DNA of 64,000 nucleotides from CAVVXX01 sp052389895 (GTDB lineage Bacteria > Pseudomonadota > Alphaproteobacteria > Micropepsales > Micropepsaceae): contig JBQTHM010000022.1 in assembly GCA_052389895.1 (NCBI GenBank), positions 1 to 64,000 of the forward strand, given 5' to 3'. The notes beneath the pieces are model-generated. The model saw only the letters and a program-made list of their open reading frames with translations, was not told the origin of the DNA and made no database searches. The position numbers and the translations under genes were made by a program. This document shows, one piece after another, positions 1 to 9,338 of this stretch. The stretch's first letter is position 1. Each line of letters begins with the position of its first letter.

Positions 1-241
1 GACCACTCGCCGACATGCGAGCACGAAATCCGCTGCTTTTCGGGCTCATGTCGATCCAGGCAGCGAGTTGATGGATTGTACACGGGCCTGCGCCGACGTG
101 ATTATGAATAGCTAGTGCGACTTCGACGGCCTCGCCCAAGTCCATATAGGGAAATGCAATCGAGGAGCGTTGCCGTTTCCCCGGCTTGGATTTTTTCTGG
201 TCGAGCTTTTCTACCGTTCCCGATGCGTTCTCAGCGGCCAT
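1..241 (-). CDS. Hypothetical protein, 5' part only (runs off the left edge)
   Basis: The minus strand reads open from an ATG at 241 to the window edge, giving at least 80 residues with no stop. The N-terminus is Lys/Arg-rich (KKSKPGKRQR, about residues 16-25). A compact segment follows with motifs IAFPYMDLGEAVEVA, AIHNHVGAG and LAAWIDMSPKSSGFRARM, which look like a winged-helix or similar small-domain fold. A GGAG Shine-Dalgarno lies about 8 bases before the ATG, and a good sigma-70-like promoter and a symmetric operator lie upstream. I do not recognise a named family. The reading frame, RBS and promoter together make a real gene likely. The plus-strand ORF over the same bases is a shadow. 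Confidence 0.7.
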   Translation of the reverse strand, partial: MAAENASGTVEKLDQKKSKPGKRQRSSIAFPYMDLGEAVEVALAIHNHVGAGPCTIHQLAAWIDMSPKSSGFRARMSASG

Positions 242-280
242 ATCCGCACTCCGTTCCCGATTATGGGTTCCCTTGGAGGC

Positions 281-309
281 TATATAGGACAGGCCGGAGG
301 ATAGAGCAA
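281..309 (-). promoter_or_regulatory. Sigma-70-like promoter of the left-edge gene
   Basis: Read on the minus strand: -35 TTGCTC (309-304), a 17-base spacer, and -10 TATATA (286-281). The -10 lies 39 bases before the start codon at 241. The left arm of the nested inverted repeat falls inside the spacer and touches the -35, so a protein bound there would block RNA polymerase. Confidence 0.55.
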
Positions 310-351
310 GAACTTTTTGGATACTATCCGGATTCTGTTTGCGCTATCCTC
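297..351. promoter_or_regulatory. Nested symmetric inverted repeat, probable operator
   Basis: An inner palindrome GGATA-C-TATCC (319-329) is flanked by GAGGATAG (297-304) and its exact reverse complement CTATCCTC (344-351). Both pairs are centred on base 324, with 14-base gaps on each side. GGATA recurs at 299 and 319, and TATCC at 325, 345 and 365, each at an exact 20-base period, close to two helical turns. This is the layout expected for cooperative binding of two or three regulator dimers. It overlaps the promoter of the left-edge gene. The regulator is unknown; the left-edge gene itself is a candidate autorepressor. Confidence 0.55.
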
Positions 352-372
352 ACAACCGGGTTAGTATCCTCT

Positions 373-513
373 CAGAAGCTCATTTCGAGGCGAAAATGCT
401 TAGGAGGGTGGGAGCCTGCACTGGCGCTGGCCGAGCCGTGTCGGGCGAGGATTTGGGCCGCTTCCCCGCGCCCCGGAAGGACAGTGGAAGCAGCCCGCAA
501 TCGGCTTCAATGG
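373..513. other. Non-coding stretch between operator and tRNA-like sequence
   Basis: I see no convincing gene here. Both plus-strand ORFs crossing it lack a ribosome binding site and any recognisable motif. The stretch is GC-rich and could belong to a structured RNA with the tRNA-like sequence that follows, but I cannot define one. Confidence 0.3.
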
Positions 514-585
514 TGCCCCTTAGTCTAACGATAGGACGCTCGCTCTTACAGGCGGAGAGGTCCGGGTCCGAATCCCGGCGGGGCA
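514..585 (+). tRNA. Degenerate tRNA-like sequence (possible pseudo-tRNA, anticodon region TAC)
   Basis: The 72 bases fold as a near-tRNA. Acceptor TGCCCCT pairs with CGGGGCA except for the last pair (T520/C579). The D-stem GTCT/GGAC has a 7-base loop AACGATA. The T-stem CCGGG/CCCGG has loop TCCGAAT, with C where the second T is usual. The anticodon arm is poor: CTCGC pairs with GCGGAG only with one bulged G, leaving an 8-base loop TCTTACAG. CCA is not encoded. TAC would imply Val, but identity is not secure. It may be a decayed phage-type tRNA, a tRNA-derived attachment remnant, or a chance fold; three good stems make chance less likely. Confidence 0.4.
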
Positions 586-600
586 ATGCCGAGAATCAGT

Positions 601-631
601 GGGGTGGTCGCTGCGCTAACAGCGCCACCCC
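601..631. terminator. GC-rich hairpin after the tRNA-like sequence
   Basis: GGGGTGG (601-607) pairs with CCACCCC (625-631), and CGCTG (609-613) with CAGCG (620-624), with a bulged T608 and a 6-base loop. It lies 15 bases after the tRNA-like end. No T-run follows, so intrinsic termination is uncertain; it may be an RNA-processing or transposon-end structure. Confidence 0.4.
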
Positions 632-725
632 GGATCATCAACCTAGGGACTAGGCCCTAAGCGAATGACCGCAAAGCTCAATATAGCGCGTCGGGCCGGT
701 CCCTTCAAATCGAGGGGCTTCGGCC

Positions 726-1601
726 ATGAACGTGCTTCCGCTTTCTAAGCAGATAGAAATTGTCAGCGCCTTAACGGAAGGATGCAGCATCCGGGCCGTG
801 GAGCGCCTTACTGGCGTTCACCGCGACACGATCATGCGCCTTGCCGTCCGCGTCGGGCAGGGATGCTTAAAGGTCCACAGCGCCCTTATGCGCGACCTAC
901 AAGTGAACCGCATCGAGCTAGACGAAATCTGGTCCTACGTCGGCAAGAAACAAAAACTTGTGACGCCCGAAGATGGAGACCGCGTGGGTGATCAATACAC
1001 GTTCATTGCGATGGCCGACACGGCCAAGGCGATTATCACCTTCCGCACCGGCAAGCGCACCCGCGAAAACACGGAAGCCTTTATAAACACGCTTCGCAAG
1101 CGCGTTGTCGGCTCGCCAGAAATATCGGCTGACGGCTTCCCCGCCTATCCGTGGGCCGTGTCACTCGCTTTTGGCGAGCAATGCAAATTCGGCGTGATCG
1201 ACAAGCACTATTCGGTAATGGGAACGCCAGAAGCCTCGCGCCGCTACAGCCCCGGCGTAGTAGTAGGCGTAAGCAAAAATGCTGTATTCGGGAAGCCCTC
1301 GCATATCAGCACATCCTATGTGGAGCGCCAGAACCTGACGCTGCGGATGCAGCAGCGGCGGTTCACCCGCCTCACCAATGGTTTCAGCAAGACCTATCTC
1401 AATCACTGTGCCGCCGTGGCGCTATATGTCATGCACTACAATTTCTGCCGGGTGCACGAAGCCCTGCGCGTGACGCCAGCAATGCAGATAGGCGTGGCCG
1501 ATCATGTGTGGACTATTGGTGAGCTTGTGGAAGCGGCGCTGAATCAGTCGCCCAAGCCACGTCACCCACAGTTTCGCGTGATTGATGGGGGAAAGTTGTG
1601 A
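726..1601 (+). CDS. IS1-family DDE transposase, single ORF
   Basis: A 291-residue transposase resembling a fused InsA-InsB. The N-terminal part (about 1-55) is a helix-turn-helix-like segment (IRAVERLTGVHRDTIMRL). The catalytic core has the IS1-type signature DEIWSYVGKKQ (about 65-75), a second acidic residue in SADGFPAY (about 138), and the glutamate in STSYVERQNLTLRM followed by RRFTRLTNGFSK. The C-terminal YNFCRVHEALRVTPAM is also typical. No frameshift is needed, unlike classical IS1. I could not find convincing terminal inverted repeats or target-site duplication at either side, so element ends are undefined. Codon use and GC are lower than in the housekeeping genes, fitting acquisition. 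Confidence 0.85.
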   Translation: MNVLPLSKQIEIVSALTEGCSIRAVERLTGVHRDTIMRLAVRVGQGCLKVHSALMRDLQVNRIELDEIWSYVGKKQKLVTPEDGDRVGDQYTFIAMADTAKAIITFRTGKRTRENTEAFINTLRKRVVGSPEISADGFPAYPWAVSLAFGEQCKFGVIDKHYSVMGTPEASRRYSPGVVVGVSKNAVFGKPSHISTSYVERQNLTLRMQQRRFTRLTNGFSKTYLNHCAAVALYVMHYNFCRVHEALRVTPAMQIGVADHVWTIGELVEAALNQSPKPRHPQFRVIDGGKL

Positions 1602-1656
1602 ACAACCCATGGACTCCCTGTTTTCCGAGAGTCAGGCTTATGCTCGTGACATGATT

Positions 1657-1683
1657 CGGGCGGGGTGGTTGAGACCCCGCCCG
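1657..1683 (+). terminator. Strong hairpin downstream of the transposase
   Basis: CGGGCGGGGT (1657-1666) is the exact complement of ACCCCGCCCG (1674-1683), with loop GGTTGAG. TTTCAAAT follows. It is placed 56 bases after the transposase stop and fits a terminator with a weak T-tail. Confidence 0.5.
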
Positions 1684-1821
1684 TTTCAAATCCCGCCGAA
1701 ATTGGTTGTTGCCTGCGGGACTGACTCACAGACGGGGCATGATCTCCCCATCGAGTCTCTAGGTCAAGGCGACGCCGATCAAAATTGCGCATCCTTGCGC
1801 AATAGCAGAGGAGCGTTTGTC

Positions 1822-2106
1822 ATGGGATTTGTAAGGTTCGGGTTTTGGGAAGCCAGTGAAATCCTTGTTGCCGCTGTGTGGCAAAAGGGAATTGTAGTGC
1901 CGGAATACGATCCAGCGATGATCCGCAAGGACATCTGTGGAAGCTGGATGAAATTCAGTGAGTATGGTCAGGAAACCACGTTGGGCTGGGAAATTGACCA
2001 TATCAAACCAGTTGCCAAAAGCGGATCGGATGACCTTTCAAATCTTCAACCGCTATGGTGGCAAAATAACCGCCGCAAAGGCGATGCTTATCCTTGGTTC
2101 GGTTGA
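1822..2106 (+). CDS. Small HNH endonuclease
   Basis: A 94-residue protein ending in a complete HNH motif: EIDHIKPVAKSGSDDLSNLQ, then WWQNNRRKGD. H, N and N metal-binding/catalytic positions are all present. The ATG at 1822 is chosen because AGAGGAG lies about 9 bases before it; the longer open frame from 1582 overlaps the transposase end and the hairpin and has no motif. HNH proteins of this size occur in phages, mobile elements and restriction systems. No partner methylase or terminase is adjacent, so the role (mobility, restriction or packaging remnant) is open. Confidence 0.7.
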   Translation: MGFVRFGFWEASEILVAAVWQKGIVVPEYDPAMIRKDICGSWMKFSEYGQETTLGWEIDHIKPVAKSGSDDLSNLQPLWWQNNRRKGDAYPWFG

Positions 2107-2282
2107 TCTGTGATTGGTGCAACGGAGACACGCAGATATTCGATACCAGCGTGCTCTCCTTTGCCCCAGATCGCCTCGACATTAAGACCCTGCGCGAGAA
2201 GCCAGCGATAAAGACGCTCATTCCGCGACCACCTATCCATGTGGTCCAACGTGGTTTCCGGGTCGGTCTGATTCCTCTTCAT
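2088..2282 (-). CDS. Small hypothetical protein, 64 aa
   Basis: The ORF encodes a charged protein with a Trp/Arg-rich middle (MDRWSRNERLYRWLLAQG). A plausible Shine-Dalgarno (AAAGGAA, with AGGACA directly before the ATG) precedes the start. It converges on the HNH gene and overlaps its end by 19 bases. I recognise no family. Composition and RBS support a real gene, but short length keeps confidence moderate. Confidence 0.45.
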   Translation of the reverse strand: MKRNQTDPETTLDHMDRWSRNERLYRWLLAQGLNVEAIWGKGEHAGIEYLRVSVAPITDQPNQG

Positions 2283-2390
2283 TGTCCTAGTTTCCTTTCT
2301 TGGGTGTCCTAATTCGGACAGGACCTGCCCCTTGTAGCGCGGCGCTGCTCACACCAAATCCCCTAAATCCAGCGCAGTGCGCCTGAAACG

Positions 2391-2424
2391 AAAGGGCGGG
2401 GCCGGCAAGCCGGCTCCGCCCTTT
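2391..2424 (-). terminator. Intrinsic terminator, likely for the histidine kinase
   Basis: A 15-base stem (AAAGGGCGG-GCCGG against CCGGC-CCGCCCTTT, one mismatch) closes a CAAG loop. On the minus strand TTTCGTTT follows the stem. It lies about 175 bases past the kinase stop. The bases between (2425-2599) hold no ORF I would support. Confidence 0.6.
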
Positions 2425-2599
2425 GCTTTCGCGCGCCCGCGCCAATTGCCCAATGGAAAAGCCATGACGTACTAGCCGGCCTGCCGCCATTTTTGAAAAA
2501 GCCATTTCCGATCGGCGCGCGGAGTCTGCCCTGCGTTTGGATTCGCGCAAAAATTCCGGCACGGCGTGTGAGTTTGTGCCGCGCAGGCGATGTGCCCGC

Positions 2600-4063
<1,464 letters not shown>

Positions 4064-4236
4064 CCCTGTCGGCCCTGATACGACTGGCTGGGACCAAGGC
4101 TACGCAGCCAAGGTTAAGATTTGTTGAGAATGGGCGGAAAGCGAGCGGATTGGCGGCTCGGGGTAAGCGAGGTCCCGCCGCCGCACGAAATGCTGCGCCT
4201 CTTTCAATTTGGCATTGGCGAAGGCAAGTCTCTGCC

Positions 4237-6201
4237 ATGGCGAAGATTCGCGATCTGTTTGAGGACATGGCCGAGGCGCCGCGCGGGCGCGGGCGGAATT
4301 ACACGGCCAAGGACATCGAGGTGCTGGAGGGGCTCGAGCCCGTCCGCCGCCGTCCGGGCATGTATATCGGGGGCACGGACGAACCCGCCCTGCACCATCT
4401 GGCCGCCGAGATCATGGACAACGCCATGGACGAGGCCGTGGCCGGCCACGCCACGCGTATCGAAATCGAATTGGAAAAAGGAAACGTGTTGACGGTCGAG
4501 GACAACGGCCGCGGCATTCCCATCGACCCGCATCCCAAGTTCAAGAACAAGTCGGCCCTGGAAGTGATCATGACGACGCTGCATGCCGGTGGAAAATTCG
4601 GCGGCAAGGTCTACGACACGTCCGGCGGCCTGCACGGCGTGGGCGCAAGCGTGGTCAACACGCTTTCCCAATGGATGGAAGTGGACGTGGCGCGCGACAA
4701 GCGCTCGCACACCATGCGCTTCGAGCGCGGCAAGGCGGTCAGCAAGCTGAAGAAAGGTGCCGCGGTGAACCGGCGCGGCACCATCGTGCGCTTCAAGCCC
4801 GACGAGAAAATCTTCGGCGCGAATGTGCATTTCTCGCCCGCGCGGCTTTATCGCATGGCGAAGTCAAAGGCGTATCTCTTCCGCGGGGTGGAGATCCGCT
4901 GGCGCTGCGAAAAGTCACTTATCAAAGACAACACCCCCACCGAAGAGATTCTGAAATTCCCCGGCGGCTTGCTCGAATATCTCACCGCGGCGCTGAACGG
5001 GGCCAAGATCATCACCGCGCGGCCCTTTGCCGGGCGCAACGACAGCGCCACGGTGGAATGGGCGGTGGCGTGGGCGCCGCAGGCCGACACGTTCCTCGAT
5101 TCCTATTGCAACACCATTCCCACCACGCAGGGGGGCACGCATGAGCAGGGCCTGCGCAACGCGCTGACGCGCGGGCTTCGCGCCCATGGCGAGCGGGCGA
5201 ACAACCGCAAGACCGCGTTGATCACGCCCGACGACGTGATGGAGGGCGCCTGCGCGGTGTTGTCTATTTTCATCCGCGAGCCGGAATTCCAGGGTCAGAC
5301 GAAAGAGAAATTATCCAGCCCCGATGCGCAGCGGCTGGTGGAAAACGCGGTACGCGATCATTTCGACCACTGGCTGGCGGAAAGCCCGGCCGAGGCCGAT
5401 GCGCTGCTGGGCTGGTGCATCGACCTCGCGGAAGATCGCCTCAAACGCAAACAGGAAAAGGAAATCAGCCGCAAAAGCGCCACGCGCAAATTGAGATTGC
5501 CAGGCAAGTTGGCCGATTGCACGCGCGATGCGCCGGGCGGCACCGAGATCTTCTTGGTCGAAGGCGATTCAGCCGGCGGCTCGGCCAAGCAGGCGCGCGA
5601 CCGCGCCACACAAGCGGTGCTGCCGCTGCGCGGGAAGATTCTCAACGTGGTGAGTGCCGCGGCCGGCAAGTTGCAGCAAAATCAGGAGCTGGCCGATCTG
5701 GTCCAGGCCTTGGGCTGCGGCACCGGCGCGAAATACCACGATGGGGCGCTCCGTTATGAGCGCGTCATCATCATGACGGATGCCGACGTGGACGGCGCGC
5801 ACATCGCCTCGCTGCTGCTGACGTTCTTTTACCGCGAAATGCCCAAGCTGATTTCAAACAAGCATCTGTTTCTCGCCATGCCGCCGCTCTACCGGCTGAG
5901 CGCTGGCGGCAAGTCCATGTACGCGCGCAACGACAAGCACAAGGACCAGCTGATCAAGAGCGAATTTCGCGGCAACGCCAAGGTAGAAGTCTCGCGCTTC
6001 AAGGGGTTGGGCGAAATGATGCCGGCGCAATTGAAGGAAACCACGATGCGCGCCGGCAACCGCACGCTCATCCGCGTGGACATCGCCGACGGAGACCGCA
6101 AGACCGACGCGCTGGTCGAACGCCTGATGGGCAAGAAGCCGGAACTGCGCTTTCAATTCATCCGGGAAAACGCGCAGTTCGCGAAGGACGTGGATGTTTA
6201 A
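4237..6201 (+). CDS. parE: DNA topoisomerase IV subunit B
   Basis: The ATPase subunit of topoisomerase IV, which decatenates daughter chromosomes with ParC (not in the window). Starting from ATG 4237 the protein has 654 residues, normal for ParE and shorter than GyrB. The GHKL ATPase has EIMDNAMDEAV, VEDNGRGIPID and the G-rich loop GGLHGVGASVVN. The TOPRIM domain has FLVEGDSAGGSAK (Glu about 442) and MTDADVDGAHI (Asp about 515). The C-terminus keeps FKGLGEM. The start was chosen over an upstream ATG at 4150 because MAKIRDLFEDM is the natural N-terminus and GAAGG lies before it. Confidence 0.93.
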   Translation: MAKIRDLFEDMAEAPRGRGRNYTAKDIEVLEGLEPVRRRPGMYIGGTDEPALHHLAAEIMDNAMDEAVAGHATRIEIELEKGNVLTVEDNGRGIPIDPHPKFKNKSALEVIMTTLHAGGKFGGKVYDTSGGLHGVGASVVNTLSQWMEVDVARDKRSHTMRFERGKAVSKLKKGAAVNRRGTIVRFKPDEKIFGANVHFSPARLYRMAKSKAYLFRGVEIRWRCEKSLIKDNTPTEEILKFPGGLLEYLTAALNGAKIITARPFAGRNDSATVEWAVAWAPQADTFLDSYCNTIPTTQGGTHEQGLRNALTRGLRAHGERANNRKTALITPDDVMEGACAVLSIFIREPEFQGQTKEKLSSPDAQRLVENAVRDHFDHWLAESPAEADALLGWCIDLAEDRLKRKQEKEISRKSATRKLRLPGKLADCTRDAPGGTEIFLVEGDSAGGSAKQARDRATQAVLPLRGKILNVVSAAAGKLQQNQELADLVQALGCGTGAKYHDGALRYERVIIMTDADVDGAHIASLLLTFFYREMPKLISNKHLFLAMPPLYRLSAGGKSMYARNDKHKDQLIKSEFRGNAKVEVSRFKGLGEMMPAQLKETTMRAGNRTLIRVDIADGDRKTDALVERLMGKKPELRFQFIRENAQFAKDVDV

Positions 6202-6217
6202 ACGCTGTCGCGTGTTG

Positions 6218-7912
6218 CTACGAAGGCGTGCCGAGGAAAGCGTTAAGCCGCGAAGCGATCGCCTCGCGGCGTTTAGAAAGAAACCCTTCGTAATTCTGGA
6301 CCTGCAGTAACGTTTCTACCGTCGGAATACACTGCGCCTCAAATGCGGCGGGGCCTGTCTTGGCGATTAACGGCGGTAGATAATCGCTCGGCGCCTTATC
6401 ACTGATAGCTCTGTTTGTCTTCCCACCAATGAAAGATAGGTTAGCAATGTCATCGGCTTCTCTTGAGGTGTGACCATGCTTCGTCAGTACTGCTTTCGGG
6501 AAGATGTGGTGAAATTGAAGCTTATGCTGTGCTCCCGAATGGTCAAGGGCGATTGCAAGATTGGAACGCCAATCTTTTGCTCCAGCGTCTCTGAACGCTA
6601 GGAACATAGTTTTAAATAAGGAGCTACGTTGGTTGCGCCCTTCTAACTCATCCGGTGCAACGTCAAGCCGTCCCATTTGTAGGCGCAGACGGTCAATCAG
6701 TTCTGCTGCGCTGCCTTGCCTGAGCGTCGCCAAATCTTGATCCAAGATGGTTTCGCTAGAGCCACGCGAATAGCGCCCCTTAGCATTAGCAACCAACACC
6801 CAATATCGTAGTTGGCGCGACTCAGAAGAGCTAATCTGGTAATCACGCTTGTGTCCTAGAAAACCCAGCGTCACCAGTAAGAATGGTGACGAAAGCAACG
6901 CGGGGCTATCGATACCTATATTATTCTTCACAAAATTGAGGGCGAACATCATGCCCTCACAGCCCTCCTTCCAAGCCGACCGCAATCTCTCCTCCGAGAG
7001 ATTTCGAACAGTAAGAAACCGCGACTGACCGGTCGCAAACACGATAAGATTTCTCAAATACAGTCCCAGATCGAGATCGAAGCCAATTTTCGCGGACTGT
7101 TGTTGAAACTCCTGAAAAATTTTCAGTGAGTTACGCCATTTTACAGTGATTTGAGCCAGCGCAAGGTCGGAACTCCGCAATTTTGCTCCGTGTGAATTCA
7201 CCCGCACAAATATCTCAGTGACCTCGTTATAGGTAAGGCGTCTTTCCAAAACGTCCATTCGATAGACGTACTTGCGAACCCCACGAAGACGAGCAAGCCG
7301 TTGGCTATACTTTTCACAACGAGGATCATCAACTTCAGAGATCCCCGCACGCTTCAAAAATGCGACATCACTATCAGTCTCAAACACTTCCGAAACTCTT
7401 ACCCATTGGGGAAGTTGCTCAAGCTTTCGCGTGGACACAACGAACGTCATTTTGTCAAATCGGCGCTGAAGTTCATCATCCGTCGAATCTGCTTCGTCCT
7501 CAATTAAGTCATCGTCGTCCCCATCTTCTTCAACCTCAGTAACAACGGCCAGTTGCTCCGGATGTTCGAGATTGAATAGAAGTTCAATCGGTCGTTGTCT
7601 GCCACGCACCGAAACTGCTTGGCCGCGTATTACCGCTGCAAGCGAAGTGAGTCGTTGCTGACCATCGAGGAGGAGACGAGTGCTTTGGTAGGGGTTAGCT
7701 TGCTGAGTAACGGCAAAAGGTTGAAGTGGAACAGCTTCGTCTGTCTCCCACAGCAGGATCCCGCCCGAGGGATAGCCGCGATACAAGGAATCAAGAAGAT
7801 CTCGAACGCGTGTTGAGCGCCAAACAAACCGCCGCTGCATTTCGGGAAGGCGCAATTCTCCTCGTTCGATCATACCGACTAATTCTTCGACGGACGCTTC
7901 TGCCTTAGCCAT
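6218..7912 (-). CDS. DUF262 protein with C-terminal HNH motif (GmrSD-like, probable phage defence)
   Basis: A 564-residue protein with the DUF262 signatures LPEMQRRFVW (about 22-31) and LLLDGQQRLTSL (about 81-92; the DGQQR nucleotide-handling motif). An acidic linker (about 125-147) separates it from a helical middle. The C-terminus has HHIFPKAVL (His about 468-469), IANLSFI (Asn about 491) and TNRAISDK (Asn about 500), which read as an HNH/DUF1524-type nuclease. Known relatives include GmrSD type IV restriction enzymes, which cut modified phage DNA, and SspE. Both halves are fused in one chain here. Its base composition is visibly lower in GC than parE and the MFS gene on either side, which fits horizontal gain. 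No other defence gene adjoins it. Confidence 0.8.
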   Translation of the reverse strand: MAKAEASVEELVGMIERGELRLPEMQRRFVWRSTRVRDLLDSLYRGYPSGGILLWETDEAVPLQPFAVTQQANPYQSTRLLLDGQQRLTSLAAVIRGQAVSVRGRQRPIELLFNLEHPEQLAVVTEVEEDGDDDDLIEDEADSTDDELQRRFDKMTFVVSTRKLEQLPQWVRVSEVFETDSDVAFLKRAGISEVDDPRCEKYSQRLARLRGVRKYVYRMDVLERRLTYNEVTEIFVRVNSHGAKLRSSDLALAQITVKWRNSLKIFQEFQQQSAKIGFDLDLGLYLRNLIVFATGQSRFLTVRNLSEERLRSAWKEGCEGMMFALNFVKNNIGIDSPALLSSPFLLVTLGFLGHKRDYQISSSESRQLRYWVLVANAKGRYSRGSSETILDQDLATLRQGSAAELIDRLRLQMGRLDVAPDELEGRNQRSSLFKTMFLAFRDAGAKDWRSNLAIALDHSGAQHKLQFHHIFPKAVLTKHGHTSREADDIANLSFIGGKTNRAISDKAPSDYLPPLIAKTGPAAFEAQCIPTVETLLQVQNYEGFLSKRREAIASRLNAFLGTPS

Positions 7913-8014
7913 GGTTTCTGCCCTACTATCGATTTAGCAAACAGGAGTGATGACCCAACATTTCCATAAAGCTCAAAAGTACTTTAGCTTTGGCGGCAAT
8001 CCAACAGAGATCAC

Positions 8015-9235
8015 ATGCGCCGTTCGGCCCCTTTCCCCGTCCTCTTCTTCGCCAGTGCCGCGCATGGCATGAACCACGTGCTGATCGCGCTCTACCTCAC
8101 GCTCGTTCTCGTTGTCGCCCAAGAATGGAAGCTGCCTTACAACGACCTGATCGCGTTGTGGGCGCCGGGCGCGCTGTTGATCGGGCTGGGCGCGCCGGTG
8201 GCGGGTTGGCTCGGCGACCGCTTCGGCCAAACGCGCATGATGATCGCCTGCTTCCTCGGCCTGGGTCTATCGAGTGTGTTGGCCGGCCTCGCGCAGACGC
8301 CATTACAGCTCGAGCTTGCGCTCGCCCTGCTCGGCCTTTCGGGTGCGATTTACCACCCGGTGGGTTTCCCCTGGGTGGTGCGCCACGCCTTCGTGCGCGG
8401 GCGCGCGGTTGCCTCTACCGGCATCGCGGGAAGTTTCGGCGTCGCGTTGAGCCCGATCGTGGCGGGTGCGCTGGCGACGCTGTGGGGCTGGCGCGTGGGT
8501 TTCATCATTCCCGGCGCCATCACGGTCGCGCTCGGCCTTGCGCTGCTCGCCTATCACGTCGCGGGGCGCATCACCGACCGCAAGGACGACGCCGTAGAAC
8601 ACGCCGCCACCACGCACGCCGACAAGCTGCGCGCCTTCGCCGTGCTGGGCGTCACCATGACCATCACGCTGGCGCTTTACTCCGCCTTCGGCACGGCGCT
8701 GCCCAAACTGGTGCAGATCGGCACCAACGCGGGCCAGTACGGGTTTTTCGTCATCGGCCTGGTGGTGGGTATAATTCAGTTGCTGGGCTCCGGCGCGCAA
8801 TTCATCGGCGGCCATTTCGCCGACCGCGGCCACGCCAAGGTCGCTTATCTCGGCGGCTTCGCGCTTCTCGCGGTGATTTTCCCGCTGGTGATCTACAGCG
8901 GCGGCTGGGCGCTCGCGATTGCGGGCATCGCGGTGACGTTTCTCTTCGAATGGATAGCGCCCATCGAGACGCTGCTGCTTGCGCGCTACGCGCCGGCCGC
9001 GCGCCGCGGGCTCGTCTTCGGCGTGCGCTACGGGCTTGCCACTATCGGCACGCCGGCGGGCGTGTGGCTGATTGCCAGGCTTTACGACGAGCACGTCGGA
9101 TTCGAGAACGTCATGATTGTGCTGGCGGGGCTTTCGCTTGCCGCTGTCGCGGTGGCGTCGCTGCTTCCCGCCGACCGCAAAAGCCACGCGCCGCTGCAGG
9201 CCGATATCGCCTTGGCGGAGAAGCTGGATATTTGA
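8015..9235 (+). CDS. MFS transporter, fosmidomycin-resistance (Fsr)-like
   Basis: A 406-residue integral membrane protein with about 12 hydrophobic segments. A typical MFS loop (GWLGDRFGQTRMM, about 65-77) lies between helices 2 and 3, and a second copy (GGHFADRGHAK) follows the midpoint. YHPVGFPWV resembles the Fsr branch of drug exporters. The substrate cannot be told from sequence. The gene stands alone between the DUF262 gene and a small secreted protein. Confidence 0.8.
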   Translation: MRRSAPFPVLFFASAAHGMNHVLIALYLTLVLVVAQEWKLPYNDLIALWAPGALLIGLGAPVAGWLGDRFGQTRMMIACFLGLGLSSVLAGLAQTPLQLELALALLGLSGAIYHPVGFPWVVRHAFVRGRAVASTGIAGSFGVALSPIVAGALATLWGWRVGFIIPGAITVALGLALLAYHVAGRITDRKDDAVEHAATTHADKLRAFAVLGVTMTITLALYSAFGTALPKLVQIGTNAGQYGFFVIGLVVGIIQLLGSGAQFIGGHFADRGHAKVAYLGGFALLAVIFPLVIYSGGWALAIAGIAVTFLFEWIAPIETLLLARYAPAARRGLVFGVRYGLATIGTPAGVWLIARLYDEHVGFENVMIVLAGLSLAAVAVASLLPADRKSHAPLQADIALAEKLDI

Positions 9236-9338
9236 GCTGCCCGTCGCGCCCATTGTGGGCTGGCGAATTCCGGTATCTAATTTCGCGTTCGCTCGCTTTG
9301 GAGAAACCGAAGCTGCGATCCTAAAGGGAGGTTTCAAA

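Noticed and set aside
115..653. Plus-strand ORFs over the left region
   Set aside because: No RBS or motif; they cross the promoter/operator, the left-edge minus gene and the tRNA-like sequence.
1655..1700. Possible second tRNA near TTTCAAATCCCGCC
   Set aside because: T-arm-like bases lack a pairing stem and the span is too short; the perfect 10-base hairpin explains the structure better.
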